A stretch of DNA of 64,000 nucleotides, taken from Cyrtodaria siliqua. Lineage: Eukaryota > Mollusca > Bivalvia > Adapedonta > Hiatellidae. The stretch lies in assembly GCA_037043455.1 (NCBI GenBank), contig JAWPHD010005066.1:1-64000 (forward strand). Direction: 5' to 3'. Position numbers and translations under genes: made by a program. Below, in pieces: positions 57,630-64,000 of the stretch. The first letter of the stretch is position 1, and every line of letters starts with the position of its first letter. The notes under the pieces were generated by a model. That model made no database searches. It worked only from the letters and a program-made list of their open reading frames with translations, and was not told the DNA's origin.

Positions 57630-57662
57630 GGGGAGTGGGGGAAGCGTGGGGTGGGGGTGGGG
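57630..57662 (+). other. G-quadruplex motif
   Basis: Five runs of 4-5 G with 1-6-base loops (ggggagtgggggaagcgtgg then ggtgggggtgggg). A second G-rich stretch, ggggtggggtggggg, lies at 57832-57846. Confidence 0.75.
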
Positions 57663-58329
57663 TGCAAGGCCTACCAACAAAATTAAAATTGGCAGGCAAA
57701 CACATAAAACAATCTTTAAATTCCTCATTCCCACTCCGCCTCATTGTGAATCTGCCACCACTTATTGGTGTAAATTGTCTAGAAATTGTTTCGATTATGC
57801 TATGTACATATAAACGCATAGCCGTATACACGGGGTGGGGTGGGGGAGAGCAGGCACACATCGATAATCTGACAGGATTCTGCATCCCCACCCCCGTCCT
57901 CACTTTCCCACAACATATTTTGCCAATTTATGTTATGACTCAACAAATGTGATTTTGTCCGGCACGGCATAACACTAATCAATTGACAGAAAAACAAGAC
58001 TTACCTCCCCCAGTATCTAACACCTTCCTAAGCCACTGTAATTTACGGCAGTAATGATCATACTTGTGTAAAACATACTACCTATCAAATAATGATTTAT
58101 GCACAAGGAACAATCGCTGTAATTAATGAGCTGCTGATCAGGCCAATATTTGCTTTTCAAATCTTATGGAAGACAATATAGTTTAATATAGTTCGATATT
58201 AAAATATAAATATATTAAAAGGGTTTAATGTTCAAAATGATATAGGCCACTATGTGCTCAAGGCTACTTGACGGAATAAACAAATTGCATCGATCTTGAT
58301 CATTTAATTACTTTCAAAATGAATGTATA
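57663..58329. other. Spacer
   Basis: No gene. The 123-codon frame at 57581-57952 crosses the G-runs and has no domain. Confidence 0.35.
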
Positions 58330-58985
58330 TAGCTAACAAAACTAGAAGGGTGTTCCACGGAACACTTGGTCGCCTGCCATGTGTGTTTCAGAAAGGACAG
58401 TCTAACTATAAAATTTGAAGACAGGGTTGCCATCCTTCATGAATTATGGAGCAGATTTGTTTAAGTGTTAATTTGTATGAAAAGAGTCATAACTCTGCCA
58501 AAATAAAAGTCGGAGTTGTTGGACATTGCAACGAAATTTCTGTGGTTAAGTTGAAGATATGTGTGCAGTTTCATGAAAATACTTTTCAGGTTATGGACAG
58601 TTATGTGATTGGTTAGGTTGCAGGTTAAAGTTTTATAAAAAAAAGGTCATAACTCTGCTGAAATGAAAGTCGGAGTTAATGGTCATGAGTAAAATTATCC
58701 CTTGTGGTAAGATGAATATGTGTGTGAAGGTTCATGAAAATAGGTCTACTTTTTAAGTCATGGCCAGATATGAGCTTGTCTACGTTGTAGGTTTAAGTTT
58801 TATGAAAGATAGCATAACTCTGCCAAAATGAAAGTCAGAGTTATTTGACATGTGTGTGTGTGAAGTTTTATTAGCATAGGTCACATACGTTTTCAAGATA
58901 TTACAAAGGTTAGGTTGCAGGTTAAAGTGTGACGGTCGGACGAACGGACGACGGTAAAAGTGATCCCTAAGTGTCTGCCATGCTA
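58330..58985 (+). repeat. Bivalve-type repeat, ~175-bp units, with palindromic lead
   Basis: gggtgttccacggaacactt (58348) then about three units of gtcataactctgccaaaatg, aaagtcggagtt, gtgtgaagtttcatgaaaat and ggttaggttgcaggttaaag. Same family as 28370-28850 (inverted). Confidence 0.8.
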
Positions 58986-59483
58986 CGCAGGCGATACAAG
59001 AAAGTGTAACATATATATACATTTTGCCTGAAGTTTCTATATTTACAAATGGTCGCCATTTGCCATTTGCAGTCTAATGAAGTACAAACGGGACAGGATA
59101 ATAGCGAGAATTGTGCGCATATAAAATCGATTCAAGCTAACCAGTAGGTCTTATTGCCTACTGACCGTTCCAAGTCGGTAACCCTGTCTTCACCACCCTT
59201 TCTGTTGTTTTTTTGTCTCTTTCATTGTAGTTTCAAGTCCTTGTTTGCAGTACAGTGCGGACCTACGATGCCATTGCGTTCGGACGCTGTGGTTTCTATA
59301 GGACCCTATATATCATTTTGCATTTACAACTGTGTCACTTGTGCAGTGTGGCGGTGGTAAAACATCTCCCCGTGCATGTGATCAATGTTGTTATTTTCAC
59401 CCATCCTATAGAGATGGCGACGTTCGACGTTGTTTTAGCGTGGTTTTGCGCTGTACTTTTAACGGTTTACACTTTATAAAAAC

Positions 59484-60286
59484 ATGAGTCGTATATTAAG
59501 AACACCAAAAATCATTCTTTCTCCTCTTAAACTTCACTCTGTGTCTACTGTTTATCTTCACCAGGGAAATTCTAATATTTTTACACGTACATTATCGATC
59601 AATTTATCGCGAATTAGTCTTCATTCGGCATCTACCGTTCATATTCCTGGCACTAATTCTATATTCAGAAATACTGCTTATATTAAATTAACACCACTTA
59701 AAACTTAAAACTTCTGTACTTAATCGATATAAAGTTAGACCACCAGTTAATGTTAATAAGTTAAACAGTAGACGTACGTTCTATCCCTCTATCCTTAAGT
59801 GCAGCTCGAAAAGGTGTAGTGCATGTAAATACTTGTCGCAAAAGTCCACTATTAAGTCCACTACCAATGGTAGAGAGTTTAGTGTCAGTATACCTTCAGA
59901 CATTAACTTATCGTCAAGTAATATGTTTTGACCTGAAATCATCCTAAATGTGGTATACAATATGTAGGCCAAACTGGTCGATCCATGAACATTTGTATAA
60001 AATGCGTCAGTCGAAACGATTTAAAAACTTTCTTTATACACACTTTGGGGATTCGGGCCATTACATAGATGATTTTAGCATTCAGCCCGTGGAATATATT
60101 GAATTTGATAATACTGCTACCAAAGGTTACAAGATACAAGCTAGATATATTGCTGAACTCAAATGGATAAAGCATTTACAAACTCCTTATCCATTGGGGT
60201 TAAACGATAACATTTATCAAGAAGGAAACATTTCCAATACCCCAGATATAGATCCTTTTAGCATATTGTCTATTCGTAAACGTTAA
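59484..60286 (+). pseudogene. Naiad N-terminal region and GIY-YIG endonuclease
   Basis: ATG 59484 opens a 73-codon segment with an internal 25-residue duplication (LHSVSTVYLHQ.. and LHSASTVHIPG..). After a shift at about 59707 come KCSSKRCSACKYLS (zinc-binding cysteines) and a spacer. A shift near 59920 leads to YVLT-(TGA 59934-59936)-NHPKCGIQYVGQTGRSMN, the GIY-YIG core. A further shift leads to EHLYKMRQSKRFKNFLYTHF, GDSGHYIDDF, ELKWIKHLQTPYPLG (metal-binding Glu) and LNDNIYQEGNIS. The TGA stands where relatives have the cysteine of LTC-x4-C. The enzyme would nick target DNA. Confidence 0.85.
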
Positions 60287-60432
60287 CGACGGTCACATGG
60301 TCTCCGGAAAAACCATAATCTTAAACGTAAATTTAAGAAAATCTTTACTGTTGCAGACCTTTATTCTATTATAAAAATTCGGGTAGACACGCCCTCCTTA
60401 GCAAAGTAGTCAGTCTGTCTTTTTCTTGCTTA

Positions 60433-62364
60433 CAGAAACTTGACGAAGAAGCGGATGCCATTTATGTCCGTACTAATCCATTATATGAGGTTGCATCTAT
60501 TATTCAAAGTTACATGCAGCATATTTTGCGTCCACATATAGATGCTCCATCTGACCATCAAAGGCATTTTTTGAAGATAACTTATGTTGATAAAGGCATC
60601 GATTTCATTAATTTAGCCGGTATTTTTAATGATATGCGGGTGACTGACAAAATTCCAAAGTATTTCAAGAATATTGAGACTCCTGTTATATGTTACAAGT
60701 ATAAGAAATCTACTAGAAATCTTATTTTCAATTATAATAGGATCGTTTCTGATCTTGAGTTCGAGACATCTATTCCTACTGATTGAGATTGTCAAAATTC
60801 TAAATTTTGTTACGAACCTGCCGGTCACATTCTTACTGGAAATCTTGATGTAATTGAGGATAAGAGGATTCGGCATTTAATTGCCAAAGGGCCTAAGTAT
60901 CGCCTTCCATCTGATATTAATTTTAATGCCTGTCGCAATGAAATTGCGGGTTCTTTAACGGATTTCTGTACTAAGTGGTGTAGGCGAGAAAAAGCAGATA
61001 AACATGCACTTACTGCTTGGATGAAAACTATTTCAGAAATGGTTTAATTACGTATTTCGTTTTACGAATCAAATCCATCCCTGCTTCCACGGCCTTCCAC
61101 TCACAATTTACGACACCTTAAGAAGGGTATTCAGAATTTACATACTAAATTTGCTCTAGTTCCAGCAGACAAAGCTTCCAACAATATAATTATTGTCTGA
61201 CGACTACATTATATCAATACTTTGAATGCTGAGCTAGCGAGCACTTCTGCTTATGTTACTACACCTCTGCTGGAGACGGACATTGTTTCTCAGCATGTGA
61301 CTTTTATGGAGACTATAAAGGTTTCTGTAATTAGTAAGCAGACGAAGCTCCCTACAATGTACTGGATACCCAAACTTCACAATATTCATTACAAAGCACG
61401 TTTTATCGCTAATTCTAGTACATGTACCACGACCAATGTATCAAAACTATTGACTTCCTGACTTTCCGCGATTAAAGAACATATTGTAAAATATTGCGGA
61501 AAGGCCTTCGAGAACTCAGGAATCAATCTGTTTTGGTCTATCAAAAACTCTGGAGAAGTTCTTGACAAACTACGGTGTAAGCATTAACATGCCTTTTCTC
61601 TAAGCACCTACGATTTTTCTACACTGTATACTACACTACCACATCATCTTATCAAAGAAAAATTGCTTTAGCTTATTCAGAAGACATTTGCTAGAGAAGG
61701 TACAACTTTTCTAGCTTGTAATAATGTCAGGGCTTTCTTTACTAACGCCCCCATTGATAAGTATAATATGTGCACTTGTACTGATGTTTGTAGAGCCTTG
61801 TCTTTTCTTCTGGATACCATCTTTATAAGATACGGTAAAACTATTTACCGCCAGGTTGTTGGTATTCCTATGGGTACTAACTGTGCGCCACTTGTTGCAG
61901 ATTTGTTTTTGTACTGCTATGAAAGAGATTTTATGTTGAGTTTGTCACCTGCTAGCCAGGGTGAAATTATTGATGCCTTTAATAATACTTCTCGGTATCT
62001 TGATGACATACTCAATATTGATAATCCGTTCTTTGCTCATATGGTTACTAACATTTATCCACCAGAGCTCACGTTGAATAAAGCCAACAGTTCGGATACT
62101 GTAGCAGCATTTCTCGATCTTCATCTCTCGATTTCAAATGATTGTATTCATACTAAAATCTATGATAAGAGAGATGATTTCAATTTTAACATCGTTAACT
62201 ATCCACACCTGGATGGAGATGCACCTCGTGCTACCTCATATGGGGTGTATATCTCCCAGCTCATTCGATTTGCTAGAGCGTGCAATGATGTTATAGACTT
62301 CAATGATCGTAATCAAGTTATTACAAGTAATCCTCTTCATGTTAAATTCAGCAAGCCTCTCTAG
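60433..62364 (+). pseudogene. Naiad reverse transcriptase with TGA codons at cysteine sites
   Basis: One frame runs from about 60433 to 62364. QKLDEEADAIYVRTNPLYEV opens it. At 60781 D-TGA-D-C (the CxC linker site) precedes EPAGHILTGNL and KGPKYRLPSDI. ADKASNNIIIV-TGA (61198-61200)-RLHYINTL follows, then LPTMYWIPKLH, ARFIANSS, SKLLTS-TGA (61459-61461)-LSAIKEH, TYDFSTLYTTLP (motif A), and, in the 61768-62364 segment, GIPMGTNCAPL (residues 32-42, motif B), RYLDDIL (76-82, motif C), FLDLHLSI and KIYDKRDDFNF. TAA 61045, TAA 61585 and TAG 61669 replace lysine-like positions and look like ordinary decay. After VIT the sequence leaves the family: 3' truncation. Confidence 0.88.
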
Positions 62365-63060
62365 GTAAACTACTTCATACGGGTATCAATGAATGCGCGT
62401 GTTCCTACGCGTACACAAACTGGCAATAGCTGATTTTAAGCGCCGTAGGCATGTACCTGCTCATTGAAATGCTCTCTTTTATGACGTTGAAGTTTGTTTT
62501 GTTTGTTTGTTTGTGTGTTTGTTTGTTTGTTTGCTTGTTTGTTCGTTGTTGTTTTGTTTGTTGTTTTTAAATATACTTCTTGAACATGCATATATATGTC
62601 TTTAAATGAACGTCTTTTAAACGAACGTCAAAACCCATATTTTTCATCCTATTTGTTTTTATTTCCGGGGAAGCATATACCCCAATGCGCATTCAATACA
62701 TACTCAAAAGGGGATCCCTTGGAAGCAACAAACACCAAACATAGATAAAAGCAGACTCGGTTTTATTGAGTCTGTTCATGAGAGGTAATGCAAAGTGAAC
62801 CACCTCTCACACGTCCTAGCACAGGCTTAAGTTAAGTAAATCCAGTCTGAAAAAAAAGAAACAGTGCATATACTCCTCAAAATAATTTCAGGACCTGCTC
62901 ATTTTCTACAGTGCTGTAAGTGAACAATTTACTGCGTAGGTTTTTTTCTATTTTTATACAATGTTTCAGTTTAGTTGCGTTATTTTACAGCAATTATTAC
63001 ATGTATTAACCTTTATATGAATATGAAATCCATAATATTAAAGATTAAGTAATTATTACT
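62365..63060. other. Spacer with (TTTG)n and a small dispersed repeat
   Basis: Impure (gttt)n at 62497-62565 beside the Naiad end. 62750-62830 (ggttttattgagtctgttca, gaggtaatgcaaagtg) is the reverse complement of 29735-29830. No gene. Confidence 0.6.
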
Positions 63061-63204
63061 GTCCTATTTTGAGCTCCCTAAATTATTATGAGGAGTGTAT
63101 ATGGGAGTGGATCAATGCCACATGCCATGACTCATCAAGTCACATTATACTGACATCGAGCCGACCAGTCATAGCAACACCGATATATACTAAACGTCAA
63201 GCAA

Positions 63205-64000
63205 TACGCGGCCAACTTCAGTATTGTACCACAATACCCGGCCAACGTCAGTATTGTATCACAATACCGACCAACGTCAGTGCTGTATCACAATACTGAC
63301 CATCTTCAGTAATGTACTACAATACCCGGCCACCTTCAGTATTGTACCACAATACCCGGCCAACTTCAGTATTGTACTACAATACCCGGAAAAGTTGGCC
63401 GAATATTGTGGTACATACTGACATTGGCAGGTTTTGTTTGTTTGTATGGTGTTTTACGTCATTTTCAACACATGTAAAGTTATATATGACGGTCGATTAT
63501 TTTTGACTTTCTTTTGTGGAGGCAGACATCCCACTTTTCCTGGGTAAAATCAGTACTGTACACCTCCCGCCATCCGTCAGATGGAGGTGTACAGTACTGG
63601 TTCTGGGTGGTCTGCCTCCACCAAAGAAAACATCGACCGTCATATATAACCTTACATGTGTTGAAAATGACGTAAACACCATACAAACAAACAAAACAAA
63701 ATCCTGCCAACTTCAGTATGTACCACAATACCCGGCCATCTTCAGTATTGTACCACATGATCTAATACCCGGCCAACTTCAGTATTGTACCACATGATCT
63801 AATACCCGGCCAACTTCAGTATTGTGCCATATGATCTAATACGTGGCCAACTTCAGTATTGTGCCAGAATACCAGGCCAACTTCAGTAATGTACCACATG
63901 ATCTAATACCCGACCAACTTCAGTATTGTGTCATATGATCTAATACCCGGCCAACTTCAGCTTTGTACCAGAATACCCGGCCAACTTCAGTATTGAACCA
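63205..64000. repeat. 30-bp satellite with an internal ~345-bp palindrome
   Basis: Units of gccaacttcagtattgtacc then acaatacccg run 63205-63395 and 63705-64000 (continuing off the window). Many units on the right carry an extra tgatcta. Between them 63396-63740 is palindromic: 63427-63560 pairs with 63590-63706 about the centre acacctcccgccatccgtca/gatggaggtgt. The pairing continues outward into one reversed satellite unit. The palindrome arms contain the SINE-like ggtggtctgcctccacca seen at 23155. Confidence 0.9.

Larger units (their letters stand above)
59150..62364 (+). mobile_element. Naiad-type Penelope-like retroelement with N-terminal GIY-YIG
   Basis: 59157-59240 is pseudo-LTR sequence (ctactgaccgttccaagtcg, cf. 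46235-46270). The coding part begins about 59484: an N-terminal region, a GIY-YIG domain (59760-60285), a linker with a CxC-type site (60784-60792), then RT (to 62345). Endonuclease before RT is the permuted order that defines Naiad/Chlamys PLEs. The copy is broken by frameshifts (about 59707, 59920, 59985, 60405) and by TAA/TAG stops at 60284, 61045, 61585 and 61669. It is 3'-truncated near 62350, followed by (tttg)n at 62497. Confidence 0.9.

Noticed and set aside
62365..62480. SECIS downstream of the plus-strand Naiad
   Set aside because: A small tgcgcg/cgcgta hairpin and an ATGA exist at 62391-62420, but there is no AA loop or opposing TGA at the right place, and this copy lacks its true 3' end.
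63205..64000. CRISPR-like array
   Set aside because: Units are contiguous 30-bp satellite copies without unique spacers, in a eukaryotic context.

Overview
This is eukaryotic, gene-poor DNA packed with repeats. It is most probably from a bivalve mollusc (clam-like, heterodont), but no species is identified. The evidence is AT-rich unique DNA with no operons, tRNA-derived SINEs, tandem repeats carrying the AAGGTCAAGGTCAC and AGTTATGGCCCTTG motifs familiar from bivalve genomes, very long micro- and minisatellites, and a Naiad-type Penelope-like element (PLE) of the sort described from clams. I see no intact host protein-coding gene. Long open frames are transposon remnants, a broken zinc-finger array, or tandem repeats whose unit length is divisible by three.

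Layout. 0-6.3 kb: a 406-bp TA-flanked MITE, then a 3.8-kb LINE bounded by a perfect 20-bp target-site duplication. 6.7-8.4 kb: tandem repeats rich in AGGTCA half-sites. 8.5-9.9 kb: PLE and Gypsy fragments split by a TTAA MITE. 10.0-11.8 kb: a long hairpin and a decayed C2H2 zinc-finger array. 12.3-14.8 kb: a 42-bp satellite interrupted by a second LINE. 15.0-17.0 kb: minus-strand Naiad remnant with its 3' end. 17.2-35.4 kb: foldback elements, SINEs, TTAA MITEs and a 1.3-kb trinucleotide array. 36.0-36.6 kb: canonical PLE endonuclease with a hammerhead-ribozyme core. 37-47.5 kb: nested MITEs, hairpins, a 67-bp satellite and 15-bp satellites. 48-52 kb: mostly unique sequence with a repeated 14-bp motif. 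52.7-57 kb: a CG-rich MITE, more AGGTCA repeats, a SINE and a 2.2-kb satellite that switches strand. 59.1-62.4 kb: plus-strand Naiad. 63.2-64 kb: a 30-bp satellite with an internal palindrome.

How the parts relate. The strongest biological signal is the Naiad family. The plus copy at 59.1-62.4 kb has the permuted order GIY-YIG endonuclease then reverse transcriptase. All four of its in-frame TGA codons lie where relatives carry cysteine (two of these positions can also be tryptophan), including the first residue of the CxC linker motif. The other stops are TAA or TAG at ordinary positions. This pattern fits selenocysteine. The minus copy at 15.0-17.0 kb keeps the 3' end and carries a SECIS-like stem-loop that overlaps the stop codon. 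Selenocysteine-containing Naiads in clams have been published, so the family is known. The canonical PLE at 36 kb instead keeps a hammerhead core.

Limits. Everything was read by eye. Family assignments rest on motifs and memory of the families, not on searches. Boundaries of diverged repeats are approximate.
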